From: Bacteroidales bacterium
GTDB taxonomy: Bacteria > Bacteroidota > Bacteroidia > Bacteroidales > Bacteroidaceae
Assembly: GCA_015060865.1 (NCBI GenBank)
Contig: SUXS01000007.1
Coordinates: 62,001 to 126,000 of the forward strand
Direction of reading: 5' to 3'
DNA length: 64,000 nucleotides
The notes under the pieces are model-generated. The model saw only the letters and a list, made by a program, of their open reading frames with translations, did no database searches and was not told the DNA's origin. The position numbers and the translations under genes were made by a program. Position 1 is the stretch's first letter; each line of letters starts with the position of its first letter. This document shows, one piece after another, positions 1 to 9,706 of this stretch.

Positions 1-1
1 G

Positions 2-985
2 GAGCCAGCCAGAGTGATGCACACAGTATTCAAAAGAGCTGACGGAACCTACTGGAAACTAACCGTCATAACTCCCGTCTATGAACGAAACGAGGTTATA
101 GGTACCATACTCTTTTTCACTCTTCTCTTATTAGCTACCATGCTATTGGCTATCATCGCCATCTTCACTTGGGTATTTATACGCCACACCAAACCCCTAT
201 ACAAGGTGCTTGCATACCTCGACACATACGAAATAGGGAATCCACAGTCCCTAAACAACGAAACAGATGTCACCGAATTCCAACATCTAAATGCCTCCGT
301 CACCGCATGCATCCAACGTGTTGAAGAGGTATATGAACGAGAAAGACGATTCATCGGAGATGCAGCACATGAGTTACAGACCCCATTAGCCATCTGCCAG
401 AATCGTATCGAAATGATGATAGAAGACGAGAACCTGTCAGAAGCACAGATGGAAGAACTAATAAAGATACAGCAGACAATATCTGAGCTTATACGCTTGA
501 ACAAAACGTTGTTATTTCTTTCCAAAATAGAGAACAATCAGTTCATCGAGAAGACTCAAGTAATCCTCAATACTAAGCTACATTCCCAAGTAGAGGCACT
601 ATCTGATATTTTTGCAACAAGAGGTATCAAAGTAACATTCTACGAGAAGGGCGAATGGATAGTCACTGCCAATGACGAGCTTATGACCGCTCTCACAAGG
701 AACTTGCTACGCAACGCATTCCTACACAACATTCCAGAGGGGACAATTGACATTTACATAAAGAATGGCGCCTTCTGTATTGCGAATACAGGAGACTGTG
801 AGGCGCTTGACTCCTCCAAACTTTTCAATCGATTTTATAGAGATAGCCATAAGAAGGCAAATTCCAACGGGCTCGGGCTATCTATTGTTAAGGCTATCTG
901 TGAAGTCAACGGACTTCACATCACATATTCCTACACAGAAAAGAAACATCTCTTTACCATATCAAACAAGACATCTTTGGCCTAA
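2..985 (+). CDS. Sensor histidine kinase, 3' part (N-terminus outside window)
   Basis: Membrane histidine kinase of a two-component system, HisKA plus HATPase_c type. The frame is open to the window edge (codons before the GTG at 14 are all sense), so the sensor N-terminus is probably missing. Counting from the GTG: a transmembrane helix at about residues 30-55, a linker, the dimerisation H-box with phospho-acceptor H119 (AAHELQTPLA), an N-box around N230-N234 (NLLRNAFLHN), a weak G1 box (ANTGD) and a G2 box NGLGLS at 285-290. The order fits the family well. The short segment before the membrane helix is probably the end of a periplasmic sensing domain. The partner response regulator is not visible and is probably upstream of the window. 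Ligand unknown. Confidence 0.9.
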   Translation, partial: EPARVMHTVFKRADGTYWKLTVITPVYERNEVIGTILFFTLLLLATMLLAIIAIFTWVFIRHTKPLYKVLAYLDTYEIGNPQSLNNETDVTEFQHLNASVTACIQRVEEVYERERRFIGDAAHELQTPLAICQNRIEMMIEDENLSEAQMEELIKIQQTISELIRLNKTLLFLSKIENNQFIEKTQVILNTKLHSQVEALSDIFATRGIKVTFYEKGEWIVTANDELMTALTRNLLRNAFLHNIPEGTIDIYIKNGAFCIANTGDCEALDSSKLFNRFYRDSHKKANSNGLGLSIVKAICEVNGLHITYSYTEKKHLFTISNKTSLA

Positions 986-1148
986 CCAAGTTTAGTGCAT
1001 ACCCAATTTTACTGATCTACGCATATATTGTTATGATTGATTCCGAATAAATAAGCACAACAAATACATACAAATGGGTAAGAGAAGGATATTCGATAAA
1101 AGGGGTATTCATTAAAAGGAAACTTCGAGATATGGCCACCATATAGAT

Positions 1149-1187
1149 AAAAAAACAGTTTGGGCGCAACTTTTGTTGCGCCCAAAC
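1149..1187 (-). terminator. Rho-independent terminator of the ribosomal supercluster
   Basis: A perfect 13-bp stem (1158-1170 pairs with 1175-1187; GTTTGGGCGCAAC) with a 4-base loop. Read on the minus strand it is followed by TG and then seven T. It lies just downstream of the rplQ stop and closes the 18-kb minus-strand cluster. Confidence 0.9.
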
Positions 1188-1208
1188 CTTAATATAGCTA
1201 TAAATGGA

Positions 1209-1694
1209 TTATTCTGCCTTTGCTTCCTCAGCTGCAGGAGCCTCGGCAGCAGGTGTCTCGACAGCCGGAGTAGCTGCTGCGTTCTTCTTAGAACGACGGG
1301 TACGAGTAGCCTTCTTGGCAACCTTAGCCATATTCTCATTGTAGTCAACGAGCTCGATGAATGCCATAGGAGCAGCATCGCTCATACGTGAGCCGAGCTT
1401 GATGATACGGGTGTAGCCACCGGGACGGTCGCCTACCTTAACGGCAATCTCCTTGAAGAGCTCGGTAACAGCATACTTGTCCTGCAGATAGCTGAATACT
1501 ACACGACGAGAGTTGGTAGTGTCGTTCTTTGACTTGGTAATCAGAGGCTCAACGTACTTCTTCAGTGCTTTGGCCTTTGCGAGAGTCGTAGTGATTCTTT
1601 TGTGCTTGATCAAGGAGCAAGCCATGTTTGCCAACATAGCGCTTCTGTGAGAAGCAGTACGACCCAGATGGTTGAATTTCTTATTGTGTCTCAT
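1209..1694 (-). CDS. rplQ: 50S ribosomal protein L17
   Basis: Large-subunit protein near the exit tunnel. The first ~120 residues are the conserved L17 core, starting [17 protein letters not shown]. At 161 aa it is longer than the ~127 aa of E. coli because of a low-complexity tail rich in Ala, Glu, Pro and Lys (from about residue 130). It is the last gene of the cluster, 5 bp after rpoA and just before the terminator. I see no defects. Confidence 0.98.
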   Translation of the reverse strand: MRHNKKFNHLGRTASHRSAMLANMACSLIKHKRITTTLAKAKALKKYVEPLITKSKNDTTNSRRVVFSYLQDKYAVTELFKEIAVKVGDRPGGYTRIIKLGSRMSDAAPMAFIELVDYNENMAKVAKKATRTRRSKKNAAATPAVETPAAEAPAAEEAKAE

Positions 1695-1699
1695 TTCAA

Positions 1700-2692
1700 T
1701 TAATCTTTATCTAATTTGTATTTACTAATATCAGTTCCAAACGACAGATTCAGACTCTCGAGCAAATCATCAAGCTCGGTGAGCGATTTCTTTCCAAAGT
1801 TACGGAACTTGAGAAGGTCGGTCTTGTTGAACTGTACAAGATCGCCAAGTGTATCAACCTCGGCAGCCTTCAAGCAGTTGAGGGCACGAACAGAGAGGTT
1901 CATGTCGGTCAACTTGGTCTTGAGCAACTGACGCATGTGGAGTACCTCCTCATCGAACTCTTCGTTAGAGTCGAACTCTGAATCCTCGAGAGTGATCTTC
2001 TCGTCAGAGAACAACATGAAGTGGTGGATAAGAATCTTGGCAGCCTCCTTCAAGGCATCCTTCGGGTGGATGGAACCATCGGTAGAGATCTCAAGTACAA
2101 GCTTATCATAGTCAGTCTTCTGTTCTACACGATACTGCTCGATATCATACTTGACGTTACGGATAGGGGTATAGATAGAATCCACAGGGATGGTATTAAC
2201 ATCTGTACAGAATACACGATTCTCGTCAGAAGGTACATAGCCACGACCCTTGTTGATAGACAACTCTATAACCATAGTAGCCTTAGAATCTAAGTGGCAA
2301 ATAACCAATTCAGGATTTAACACTTCAAATCCACTCAAGCACTTGCCTATATCGCCAGCCTTGAATTCGGTTACGTTTTCAACGGTAATAGTAACCTTTT
2401 CCGTCTCAACTTCGTCTACAATCTGCTTGAATCGAACTTGCTTCAGATTCAAGATAATGTTGGTCACGTCTTCCTTCACACCAGGCACGGTAGCAAACTC
2501 GTGCTCAACGCCCTCAATCTTGATGGTGTTGATGGCAAAACCCTCCAACGAAGAGAGGAGAATGCGGCGGAGTGCGTTACCGATAGTAATACCGAAACCA
2601 GGCTCCAAGGGACGGAACTCGAACTTACCAAACTTCGAGTCGGCCTCCAACATTATAACCTTATCAGGTTTTTGAAATGCTAATATCGCCAT
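1700..2692 (-). CDS. rpoA: DNA-directed RNA polymerase subunit alpha
   Basis: Alpha subunit of RNA polymerase, 330 aa, the normal length. The N-terminal dimerisation domain (about 1-235) includes [19 protein letters not shown] flexible acidic linker follows, then the C-terminal helix-hairpin-helix domain (about 255-320) with [15 protein letters not shown] and [16 protein letters not shown], which contacts UP-elements and activators. It sits between rpsD and rplQ as in the classic alpha operon. Confidence 0.98.
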   Translation of the reverse strand: MAILAFQKPDKVIMLEADSKFGKFEFRPLEPGFGITIGNALRRILLSSLEGFAINTIKIEGVEHEFATVPGVKEDVTNIILNLKQVRFKQIVDEVETEKVTITVENVTEFKAGDIGKCLSGFEVLNPELVICHLDSKATMVIELSINKGRGYVPSDENRVFCTDVNTIPVDSIYTPIRNVKYDIEQYRVEQKTDYDKLVLEISTDGSIHPKDALKEAAKILIHHFMLFSDEKITLEDSEFDSNEEFDEEVLHMRQLLKTKLTDMNLSVRALNCLKAAEVDTLGDLVQFNKTDLLKFRNFGKKSLTELDDLLESLNLSFGTDISKYKLDKD

Positions 2693-2702
2693 GAATAAAT
2701 TA

Positions 2703-3311
2703 TTAATTTTTAGAGTACAATTCTACAATCAGTTGCTCCTTGATGTTCTCGGGGATATCCTCACGTGCGGGAACGTGGAGGAACTTACCAGCCTTCAAAG
2801 ACTCGTCCCACTCAATCCAAGGATACTTGCTGTGGTTGAAACCAGCCAAAGCAGCCTCAATCACCTCAAGAGACTTAGACTTCTCGCGAACACCAACTAC
2901 ATCGCCGGGCTTAACAGCACAAGAGGGGATGTTAACCACCTTACCGTTGAGCACGATGTGCTTGTGTGATACAAGCTGACGGGCAGCAGCACGTGTGGGA
3001 GCAATACCCAAACGGTATACTACATTGTCGAGACGTGACTCAAGGCTCTGGAGAAGGATAACACCGGTAATACCGTTCTTACGCGCTGCGTGGTCGAACA
3101 GATTGCGGAACTGACGCTCCAACACACCGTATGTGTACTTAGCCTTCTGCTTCTCAGCCAACATGACACCGTACTCAGAGGTCTTGCGACGCTTGTTGTT
3201 ACCGTGCTGGCCAGGAGGGAAGTTTCTCTTAGCTAAAATCTTGTCAGGTCCGAAGATAGGCTCACCAAATCTACGGGCAATCTTTGTTTTTGGTCCTATA
3301 TATCTTGCCAT
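2703..3311 (-). CDS. rpsD: 30S ribosomal protein S4
   Basis: Primary 16S rRNA-binding assembly protein, 202 aa. It begins [21 protein letters not shown] and carries an S4 RNA-binding domain around residues 95-155 ([14 protein letters not shown]). No zinc-binding cysteine cluster is seen near the N-terminus. Unlike most genes here it is preceded by a 119-nt spacer with a long inverted repeat, described separately. In E. coli S4 is the translational repressor of the alpha operon, acting in the rpsM leader. Whether the spacer here plays a similar role is inference. Confidence 0.98.
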   Translation of the reverse strand: MARYIGPKTKIARRFGEPIFGPDKILAKRNFPPGQHGNNKRRKTSEYGVMLAEKQKAKYTYGVLERQFRNLFDHAARKNGITGVILLQSLESRLDNVVYRLGIAPTRAAARQLVSHKHIVLNGKVVNIPSCAVKPGDVVGVREKSKSLEVIEAALAGFNHSKYPWIEWDESLKAGKFLHVPAREDIPENIKEQLIVELYSKN

Positions 3312-3342
3312 TTTTCTTTTTCAATTTAGCATTCCCAACGTT

Positions 3343-3410
3343 CATTCAGCATTGCTTACAGCCGCGATTGCAGATAGGAAGAGTACAATCCAAAAAAGCA
3401 ATGCAGAATG
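3343..3410 (-). promoter_or_regulatory. Structured rpsK-rpsD intercistronic spacer
   Basis: The rpsK-rpsD gap contains a 15-bp inverted repeat with one mismatch: CATTCAGCATTGCTT at 3343-3357 against AAGCAATGCAGAATG at 3396-3410. A second, internal pair is nested inside it (GATTG 3366-3370, CAATC 3386-3390). On the minus strand this makes an RNA stem ending about 32 nt before the rpsD start. The structure is read directly; an autoregulatory role is inferred. Confidence 0.5.
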
Positions 3411-3430
3411 TCGGTCGCGAATAGGTTACA

Positions 3431-3820
3431 TTATACTTTTCTTCTCTTAGGAGGACGACAACCGTTGTGGGGCAGCGGTGTAACGTCGATAATTTCCATA
3501 ACCTCAATACCTGCTCCATGTACTGAGCGGATAGCAGACTCACGTCCGTTACCAGGACCCTTTACATAAGCCTTCACTTTTCTCAAGCCAAGGTCATAAG
3601 CTACCTTAGCGCAATCCTCTGCTGCCATCTGGGCTGCATAGGGTGTGTTCTTCTTAGAACCACGGAATCCCATCTTACCTGCCGAAGACCAAGAGATAAC
3701 CTCGCCTTCACCGTTAGCAAGCGAAACAATAATGTTGTTGAATGATGAATGAACATGAAGCTGTCCGATTGCATCAACCTTCACATTTCTTTTCTTTGTT
3801 ACGACTGATTTTTTTGCCAT
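3431..3820 (-). CDS. rpsK: 30S ribosomal protein S11
   Basis: Platform protein of the small subunit, 129 aa. The conserved C-terminal stretch [20 protein letters not shown] is followed by [10 protein letters not shown], and the central [20 protein letters not shown] is diagnostic. It follows rpsM by 24 bp. The following gap to rpsD is unusually long for this cluster. Confidence 0.98.
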   Translation of the reverse strand: MAKKSVVTKKRNVKVDAIGQLHVHSSFNNIIVSLANGEGEVISWSSAGKMGFRGSKKNTPYAAQMAAEDCAKVAYDLGLRKVKAYVKGPGNGRESAIRSVHGAGIEVMEIIDVTPLPHNGCRPPKRRKV

Positions 3821-3844
3821 AGTTTATATTTCAACTTTTAATTC

Positions 3845-4225
3845 TTACTTTGTGGCTTTCTTCTTGTTAGCAACAGTTTTCTTGCGCCCCTTACGTGTGC
3901 GGGCATTATTCTTTGTGCTTTGACCACGAACAGGCAAGCCAATACGATGACGGACACCACGGTAGCAACCGATATCCATCAAACGCTTGATGTTCAACTG
4001 AACCTCAGAGCGAAGATCACCCTCTACCTTGTACTCAGCGCCGATTACCTCACGGACAGCAGCTGCCATATCATCGGTCCAGTCCTTTACTTTAACATCC
4101 TTATCTACACCAGCCTTCTCCAAGATCTGGTTTGCACTGCTGCGACCGATACCATAGATATAGGTCAGTGCGATTTCACCTCTTTTGTTCTGAGGTATGT
4201 CTACTCCAGCAATTCTTATAGCCAT
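3845..4225 (-). CDS. rpsM: 30S ribosomal protein S13
   Basis: Head protein of the small subunit, contacting P-site tRNA and the L5 bridge, 126 aa. It starts [20 protein letters not shown], has the helix-two-turn-helix part in [14 protein letters not shown], and ends in a very basic tail ([18 protein letters not shown]) typical of S13. It follows rpmJ by 35 bp. Confidence 0.98.
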   Translation of the reverse strand: MAIRIAGVDIPQNKRGEIALTYIYGIGRSSANQILEKAGVDKDVKVKDWTDDMAAAVREVIGAEYKVEGDLRSEVQLNIKRLMDIGCYRGVRHRIGLPVRGQSTKNNARTRKGRKKTVANKKKATK

Positions 4226-4260
4226 ATATTTTCTAAATTTTCTGCAAAATTACTAAAAAA

Positions 4261-4377
4261 TTATCCTTGACGTTGCTTTTCCTTAGGATTTTTCTTGTTA
4301 ATTACATACAAAACGCCGTTACGTCTTACAATTTTGCAATCTGCGGAACGTTTTTTCAATGATGCTCTTACTTTCAT
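4261..4377 (-). CDS. rpmJ: 50S ribosomal protein L36
   Basis: A 38-residue protein found by translating the infA-rpsM gap. It starts [20 protein letters not shown] and ends [12 protein letters not shown]. It has only one cysteine, so it is the zinc-free type of L36; the usual CxxC...C...H ligand set is absent, as is common in Bacteroidetes. Its place after infA and before rpsM is the standard one. Confidence 0.95.
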   Translation of the reverse strand: MKVRASLKKRSADCKIVRRNGVLYVINKKNPKEKQRQG

Positions 4378-4391
4378 ATTCGTATTTTGTT

Positions 4392-4610
4392 TTATTTATA
4401 TCTGAAACTGATTCTACCTTTTGTAAGGTCATACGGAGACATTTCAACCTTCACACGGTCACCAGGAAGGATCTTGATGTAGTGCATACGCATCTTTCCT
4501 GAAATGTGAGCAGTAATCTCATGTCCGTTCTCCAACTCAACGCGGAACATTGCATTGGACAATGCCTCTACAATGGTACCATCTTGTTCAATAGCTGTCT
4601 GCTTTGCCAT
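4392..4610 (-). CDS. infA: Translation initiation factor IF-1
   Basis: An S1/OB-fold protein binding the 30S A site during initiation. The start was placed at the ATG at 4610 ([11 protein letters not shown]), giving 72 aa, the normal IF-1 length. The frame is open further upstream but that would run into map. Conserved segments are [20 protein letters not shown] and [20 protein letters not shown]. It starts 2 bp after the map stop, so the two are tightly coupled. Confidence 0.97.
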   Translation of the reverse strand: MAKQTAIEQDGTIVEALSNAMFRVELENGHEITAHISGKMRMHYIKILPGDRVKVEMSPYDLTKGRISFRYK

Positions 4611-4611
4611 A

Positions 4612-5415
4612 TTAATTTTCTTTATTATGTAATACTTCTTCAACAAACTCGAACGAAGACAGAATGTCTGCCTTACCCATGCCTACGGCAACGGTGTGCT
4701 CAAAGTGAGCAGCACACTTGCCATCAGCAGTAGAAACGCCCCAACCATCATTGTGCCACTTAATCTTACGGCTACCCTGGGTTATCATCGGTTCGATGGC
4801 AATACACATGCCTTGCTTGAGCAGTGTACCACGACCACGGCTACCATAGTTGGGCACCTGAGGATCTTCGTGCATCTCACGGCCGATACCGTGTCCTACA
4901 AACTCGCGAACGACACCATATCCGTGCGACTCGCAATGCTTCTGGACAGCGTATCCTATATCGCCAAGGCGCTTGCCGTGAACAGCATTCTCAATACCTA
5001 AATAGAGCGCTTCCTTGGTCACGCGAAGAAGTTCCTTCACCTCTTCCGAAACCTCACCTACACAAAAGGTATAAGCAGAGTCACCACAAAAACCATTCAT
5101 ATAGGTTCCACAATCTACTGAAACGATGTCGCCATCCTTCAGTTCGATATCGTTGGGTATGCCATGAACAATCATATCATTGACCGAGGTACACAAGGTA
5201 CCGGGGAATGCGGGATAGCCCGGCTCATAGTGAGGGAAACCCTTGAAGGTGGGCTCTGCACCGTGATCGCGGATAAACTCCTCGGCCACCTTATCGAGCT
5301 GGCGAGTGGTTACACCCGGCTTGATTATTTTGGCAATCTCCGCCAAAGTTCTCCCTACAAGGAGATTACTTTGGCGAAGTAGTTCTATCTCATCCTGTGT
5401 CTTAAGAAATATCAT
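4612..5415 (-). CDS. map: Methionine aminopeptidase, type I
   Basis: Removes the initiator methionine from nascent proteins, with two divalent metals. At 267 aa it has the whole pita-bread fold. The metal ligands are visible: the two Asp in [16 protein letters not shown], His in [12 protein letters not shown], Glu in AIEPMIT, and the final Glu in [15 protein letters not shown] holds the substrate-binding His. Presence between secY and infA is usual for this cluster. No N-terminal zinc-finger extension. Confidence 0.97.
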   Translation of the reverse strand: MIFLKTQDEIELLRQSNLLVGRTLAEIAKIIKPGVTTRQLDKVAEEFIRDHGAEPTFKGFPHYEPGYPAFPGTLCTSVNDMIVHGIPNDIELKDGDIVSVDCGTYMNGFCGDSAYTFCVGEVSEEVKELLRVTKEALYLGIENAVHGKRLGDIGYAVQKHCESHGYGVVREFVGHGIGREMHEDPQVPNYGSRGRGTLLKQGMCIAIEPMITQGSRKIKWHNDGWGVSTADGKCAAHFEHTVAVGMGKADILSSFEFVEEVLHNKEN

Positions 5416-5427
5416 CTACAATAATTC

Positions 5428-6819
5428 TTAATAGGCAGCACCTGAACGGCCTTTAATACGACCGGTCTTCAACAAACCATCATAGTGTCTCATGAGCAAG
5501 TGGCTCTCAATCTGCTGCAGTGTATCAAGTACTACACCAACCAAGATAAGGAGTGATGTACCACCAAAGAACTGAGCAAACTCTGCCTTCACGCCGAAGA
5601 GTGAAGCGAAAGAGGGAAGAATAGCCACAATAGCCAAGAAGAAAGCACCAGGCCATGTGATACGAGACATGATAGTATCAAGGTAGTCGGCTGTGGGTTT
5701 GCCGGGCTTAACGCCAGGGATGAAACCGTTGTTACGCTTGATATCCTCAGCCATCTGCGTAGGATTAACGGTAATAGCTGTGTAGAACAGTGTAAACGCG
5801 ATAATCAGGATAGCAAAAATGAGGTTGTAAAGCCAACTGTTCATATCTACCAACAGACGAACCCATTCAGGAGCGCTCTCAATTGTTGCATAGTTGATGA
5901 ATGTCAAAGGTATGAACATGATAGCCTGGGCAAAGATGATAGGCATCACATTGGCAGCATTCACCTTTAAGGGGATATACTGACGCGCACCACCATACTG
6001 CTTGCCATTGGCCATCTGCTTAGCATACTGTACAGGCACCTTACGAACACCTTGAACGAGCATGATAGCACCACAGATAATGGCCATGAGGGCAATCATC
6101 TCAATGATGAACATAACCATACCACCTGCACCGGGAGAGGCCATACGAGAAGTCAACTCCTGTACGAGTGCTTCAGGCAGACGAGCAATAATACCCACCA
6201 AGATTATCAGAGAAACTCCATTTCCAAGGCCCTTGTCAGTAATACGCTCACCCAACCAAAGGATAAACATACTACCAGCTGCAAGGATGATGGTAGAGGT
6301 AATCATGAAAGTACCCCAGTTGATAGACTCGCTAATAGCGCCCATTGCCTGATAACGCAGATTCAAGAGGTAGGCAGGACCCTGAACCAAAAGAATAGCG
6401 ATAGTCAGATAACGGGTAATCTGATTCATCTTTCTACGGCCACTCTCACCCTCACGCTGCATCTTTTGGAAATAAGGGATAACCATACCCAAAAGCTGCA
6501 CAACGATTGAAGCGGAGATGTAAGGCATTACACCCAATGCAAAAATTGAGGCATTGGAGAATGCACCACCAGAGAACATATCAAGCAGAGAAAGAAGACC
6601 TGTACCTGTCTGTTCGCGTAATTGAACCAACATACCAGGATCAATACCTGGAAGTACTATCTGAGTTCCTAAACGATAGATTGCAATAAGCCCAATAGTC
6701 CAACCAATCTTAATCTTAAGATCTTCTATCTTCCACATATTCATAACTGCCTTGCGCTTCCAAAAAGCGAAAAGCGCAAGAACAGCTACGATTATTAATA
6801 CTACTAATAAAGGATGCAT
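5428..6819 (-). CDS. secY: Protein translocase subunit SecY, with an N-terminal hydrophobic extension
   Basis: Channel of the Sec translocon, about ten membrane helices. The core is unmistakable (LLDMFSGGAFSNASIFALG, MPYISASIVVQLL, MQREGESGRRK). As called, the protein has 463 aa and begins with about 20 hydrophobic residues (MHPLLVVLIIVAVLALFAFW) followed by KRKAV before the usual NMWKIEDLK start of SecY. The ATG at 6819 is 3 bp after the rplO stop, the spacing expected in this cluster. An alternative ATG at 6744 would give 438 aa, closer to the usual length, but would leave a 78-bp gap and cut into the helix that normally precedes WKIEDL. I prefer the longer form with moderate confidence. 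Confidence 0.93.
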   Translation of the reverse strand: MHPLLVVLIIVAVLALFAFWKRKAVMNMWKIEDLKIKIGWTIGLIAIYRLGTQIVLPGIDPGMLVQLREQTGTGLLSLLDMFSGGAFSNASIFALGVMPYISASIVVQLLGMVIPYFQKMQREGESGRRKMNQITRYLTIAILLVQGPAYLLNLRYQAMGAISESINWGTFMITSTIILAAGSMFILWLGERITDKGLGNGVSLIILVGIIARLPEALVQELTSRMASPGAGGMVMFIIEMIALMAIICGAIMLVQGVRKVPVQYAKQMANGKQYGGARQYIPLKVNAANVMPIIFAQAIMFIPLTFINYATIESAPEWVRLLVDMNSWLYNLIFAILIIAFTLFYTAITVNPTQMAEDIKRNNGFIPGVKPGKPTADYLDTIMSRITWPGAFFLAIVAILPSFASLFGVKAEFAQFFGGTSLLILVGVVLDTLQQIESHLLMRHYDGLLKTGRIKGRSGAAY

Positions 6820-6822
6820 AGA

Positions 6823-7269
6823 TTAGAGTTTTACTGCGCTACCACCCTGAGCCTCGATAGCAGCAACAGCACTCTTAGAGAATGCATGAGCCTCTACCTC
6901 AAGCTTAGAAGTAATCTCGCCATTACCAAGAATCTTAACCAAATGCTTTGAAGAAACAAAGCCTGCAGCAATCAGATCAGCAACAGTAACCTTTGTCAAA
7001 TTCTTAGCGTCAGCCAATGCTTGGATTACACCAATATTGATAGCCTTGTATTCAACACGGTTGATATTCTTGAAGCCGAACTTGGGAACGCGGCGCTGCA
7101 AAGGCATCTGACCACCCTCGAAGCCAATCTTCTTTGAGTAACCAGAGCGTGACTTTGCACCCTTGTGACCACGGGTAGAGGTACCACCCAAGCCAGAACC
7201 GGGACCACGACCAATTCTCTTTCTAGTCTTTGTTGAGCCTTCAGCAGGTTTTAAACTATTTAATTTCAT
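6823..7269 (-). CDS. rplO: 50S ribosomal protein L15
   Basis: Large-subunit protein, 148 aa, with the glycine- and arginine-rich N-terminal arm RIGRGPGSGLGGTSTRGHKG followed by a globular domain ending GGSAVKL. Standard position between rpmD and secY, with a 26-bp gap to rpmD. Confidence 0.98.
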   Translation of the reverse strand: MKLNSLKPAEGSTKTRKRIGRGPGSGLGGTSTRGHKGAKSRSGYSKKIGFEGGQMPLQRRVPKFGFKNINRVEYKAINIGVIQALADAKNLTKVTVADLIAAGFVSSKHLVKILGNGEITSKLEVEAHAFSKSAVAAIEAQGGSAVKL

Positions 7270-7295
7270 AACTGTAATCTTTAATATTAATTAAA

Positions 7296-7472
7296 TTACT
7301 CAACAACTGCAACCAAGTGCTTAACCTTGTTGATCATACCTAAAATAGAGGGAGTAGCTTCATGCTCAACTACCTTGTTCATCTTGCGCAAACCGAGAGC
7401 ATCGAGAGTTCTCTTCTGATCCTTCGGAGCACCGATTCTACTTTTTACTTGCTTTACTTTAATAGTTGCCAT
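7296..7472 (-). CDS. rpmD: 50S ribosomal protein L30
   Basis: A 58-residue protein read from the rpsE-rplO gap. It starts MATIKVKQVKSRIGAPKDQK, continues with RTLDALGLRKMNKVVEH, and ends KHLVAVVE with TAA at 7296-7298. Length and sequence are typical of bacterial L30. It follows rpsE by 12 bp. Confidence 0.95.
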   Translation of the reverse strand: MATIKVKQVKSRIGAPKDQKRTLDALGLRKMNKVVEHEATPSILGMINKVKHLVAVVE

Positions 7473-7484
7473 TTCTGTTCCTCC

Positions 7485-7997
7485 TTATCCTTTAAATACA
7501 CGTTCCAAACTGATACCTCTGTTCTGAGCAACGGTTCTAGCGTCACGCAACTCTTCCAAAGCCTTGATAGTAGCCTTTACAAGGTTGTGGGGGTTTGAAG
7601 AACCCTTTGACTTGGCCAAAACGTCAGTAACACCAACACTCTCAAGCACGGCACGCATAGCACCACCAGCTACCACACCGGTACCGGCAGATGCAGGCTT
7701 CAGGAAGACCTGAGCACCACCAAAGCGAACCTCTACCTCGTGAGGGATAGTACCCTTAAGGATGGGGACACGCACAAGATTCTTCTTTGCAGCCTCTACA
7801 CCCTTAGAGATAGCAGCAGTAACTTCACCAGCTTTACCTAAGCCCCAACCGATAACGCCATCCTCATTACCTACAACAACGATTGCAGCGAATGTGAAGG
7901 TGCGTCCACCTTTGGTTACCTTAGTAACACGGTTGATAGCAACGAGTCTATCTTTCAACTCGATATCGTTAGTTATCTTAACTTTATTTACTGCCAT
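7485..7997 (-). CDS. rpsE: 30S ribosomal protein S5
   Basis: Small-subunit protein at the mRNA entry site, 170 aa. The N-terminal S5 dsRBD-like domain includes [20 protein letters not shown]. The C-terminal domain has [20 protein letters not shown] and [11 protein letters not shown]. It follows rplR by 5 bp. Confidence 0.98.
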   Translation of the reverse strand: MAVNKVKITNDIELKDRLVAINRVTKVTKGGRTFTFAAIVVVGNEDGVIGWGLGKAGEVTAAISKGVEAAKKNLVRVPILKGTIPHEVEVRFGGAQVFLKPASAGTGVVAGGAMRAVLESVGVTDVLAKSKGSSNPHNLVKATIKALEELRDARTVAQNRGISLERVFKG

Positions 7998-8002
7998 GAT
8001 GA

Positions 8003-8344
8003 TTAAAATTTAAGTCCACCTTTACGTGCGGCATCAGCCACTTCCTTTACTCTCCCGTGATAGAGGTATCCGTTACGGTCAAATACAACAGTTGTGATAC
8101 CTGCCTCTTGTGCCTTCTGTGCGATAAGCTCGCCTACCTTAGCAGCCTGCTCCTTCTTAGGCATCTTTTCCATACCCAGAGAAGATGCAGCAGCCAATGT
8201 ACGGCCATTGAGGTCCTCGATGATCTGAACATAGATCTGCTTGTTGCTGCGGAACACAGTCATACGAGGACGTGCAAGAGTACCTGAAATCTTATTACGT
8301 ACTCTATATTTAATCTTGATTCGTCTTTCTTGTTTTGTTATCAT
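8003..8344 (-). CDS. rplR: 50S ribosomal protein L18
   Basis: 5S rRNA-binding protein, 113 aa. Basic N-terminus ([19 protein letters not shown]), then [20 protein letters not shown] and the C-terminal [20 protein letters not shown] typical of L18. Confidence 0.98.
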   Translation of the reverse strand: MITKQERRIKIKYRVRNKISGTLARPRMTVFRSNKQIYVQIIEDLNGRTLAAASSLGMEKMPKKEQAAKVGELIAQKAQEAGITTVVFDRNGYLYHGRVKEVADAARKGGLKF

Positions 8345-8369
8345 AATCGTACTTCTTTTAAAGAATTAA

Positions 8370-8924
8370 TTACTTAGCGCCGGCCGACTTACCCGACTTT
8401 CTGCGGATAACCTCACCAACAAACTTAACACCCTTGCCCTTGTACGGTTCAGGCTTGCGGAAAGAGCGAATCTTAGCGCATACTGCACCAAGCAGTTGCT
8501 TATCACAAGACTCCAATGTGATCAGCGGGTTCTTATTTCTTTCGGTCTTGGTCTCAACCTTGATTTCAGGAGGCAATACCATGAAGATGGGGTGTGTGAA
8601 ACCCAAAGCGAGCTCCATCACGTTGCCAGTGTTAGATACACGGAAACCAACACCCACGAGTTCAAGTTCCTTCTTGTAACCCTCAGAAACACCAACAACC
8701 ATGTTGTTGATCAATGCACGGTACAAGCCATGGAATGCACGCTCCTGCTTCTCATCGCTGCTACGGCTTACAATCACCTCACCGGGATTGATAGTAACAG
8801 TGATCAGAGGATTTACATATTGACTCAACTCACCCTTGGGTCCCTTTACGGTAACCACATCATCCTTCAGGGTTACTGTAACACCTGCGGGAACAGCGAT
8901 AGGCAATTTTCCAATTCTAGACAT
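8370..8924 (-). CDS. rplF: 50S ribosomal protein L6
   Basis: Large-subunit protein near the sarcin-ricin loop, 184 aa, two repeated L6 domains. It starts MSRIGKLPIAVPAGV. The second domain ends with the diagnostic PEPYKGKGVKFVGEVIRRK and GKSAGAK. It follows rpsH by 15 bp. Confidence 0.98.
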   Translation of the reverse strand: MSRIGKLPIAVPAGVTVTLKDDVVTVKGPKGELSQYVNPLITVTINPGEVIVSRSSDEKQERAFHGLYRALINNMVVGVSEGYKKELELVGVGFRVSNTGNVMELALGFTHPIFMVLPPEIKVETKTERNKNPLITLESCDKQLLGAVCAKIRSFRKPEPYKGKGVKFVGEVIRRKSGKSAGAK

Positions 8925-8939
8925 AGCAAATCCTCCACA

Positions 8940-9335
8940 TTAATATACGTAGCAAAGAACCTCACCACCAATCTTAAGATCGGCAGCTTCCTTGTCAGTC
9001 ATTACACCTTTGGATGTAGATAAAATAGCAATACCCAATCCGTTAATTACTCTCGGCATATCTTTGTAGCCGGTGTACTTACGCAAACCGGGTGAAGATA
9101 CTCTAATCAATTTCTTGATTGCGCTAACCTTATTAGCGGCATCATACTTCAAGGCAATCTTGATTGTACCTTGAGGGCCATCTTCTACAAACATGTAGTT
9201 CAAGATGTAACCTTTGTCGAAGAGGATCTTAGTAATCTCCTTCTTCAAGTTTGAGGCAGGAACCTCTACAATTCTGTGCTTTGCACTGATTGCGTTTCTC
9301 AACCTCGTCAGATAATCTGCAATAGGATCTGTCAT
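8940..9335 (-). CDS. rpsH: 30S ribosomal protein S8
   Basis: 16S rRNA-binding protein, 131 aa, starting MTDPIADYLTRLRNA and ending with GLGIAILSTSKGVMTDKEA and GGEVLCYVY. In E. coli S8 represses the spc operon by binding near rplE; I did not identify an equivalent site here. A small hairpin (9356-9370) lies in the 67-nt gap before it. Confidence 0.98.
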   Translation of the reverse strand: MTDPIADYLTRLRNAISAKHRIVEVPASNLKKEITKILFDKGYILNYMFVEDGPQGTIKIALKYDAANKVSAIKKLIRVSSPGLRKYTGYKDMPRVINGLGIAILSTSKGVMTDKEAADLKIGGEVLCYVY

Positions 9336-9402
9336 AGTTTTTTTAATTAAATTAATCAGGACTCTCCTGACAATATTTATTTAACAATCTCGAATTTTCT
9401 TC

Positions 9403-9702
9403 TTACCAGCTAGCCTTCTTTACACCGGGAATCAAACCTTTAGAAGCCATTTCGCGGAATTGGATACGTGAAATACCAAACATGCGGATATAGCCTTTGG
9501 GACGACCAGTCAGCTTGCAACGGTTGTGCAAACGGATGGGGTTAGCGTTCTTGGGAATAGATTGCAACTTCTGAGCAGCCTCGTAAGCCTCTACAGGATC
9601 ACCAGTTCTTACGATCTCCTTCAAAGCAGCACGCTTCTCAGCGTAACGAGCAACCATCTTTGCGCGCTTAACCTCGCGGGCTTTCATTGATTCTTTTGCC
9701 AT
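9403..9702 (-). CDS. rpsN: 30S ribosomal protein S14, long zinc-free type
   Basis: Start chosen at the ATG at 9702 ([17 protein letters not shown]), giving 99 aa; the frame extends further upstream only as an overlap with rplE. Conserved core: [19 protein letters not shown] followed by [10 protein letters not shown] and ending GVKKASW. It is the long form without the CxxC zinc ribbon. The start is 4 bp after the rplE stop. Confidence 0.97.
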   Translation of the reverse strand: MAKESMKAREVKRAKMVARYAEKRAALKEIVRTGDPVEAYEAAQKLQSIPKNANPIRLHNRCKLTGRPKGYIRMFGISRIQFREMASKGLIPGVKKASW

Positions 9703-9706
9703 ACTA

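Noticed and set aside
1112..1391. Short frames around the rplQ 3' end on both strands
   Set aside because: They are shadows of the Ala/Glu-rich rplQ tail.
9356..9370. Small hairpin TCAGGA/TCCTGA between rpsN and rpsH as an S8-binding site
   Set aside because: A 6-bp stem with a 3-base loop lacks the conserved features of known S8 sites, and it is in a different place from the E. coli site.
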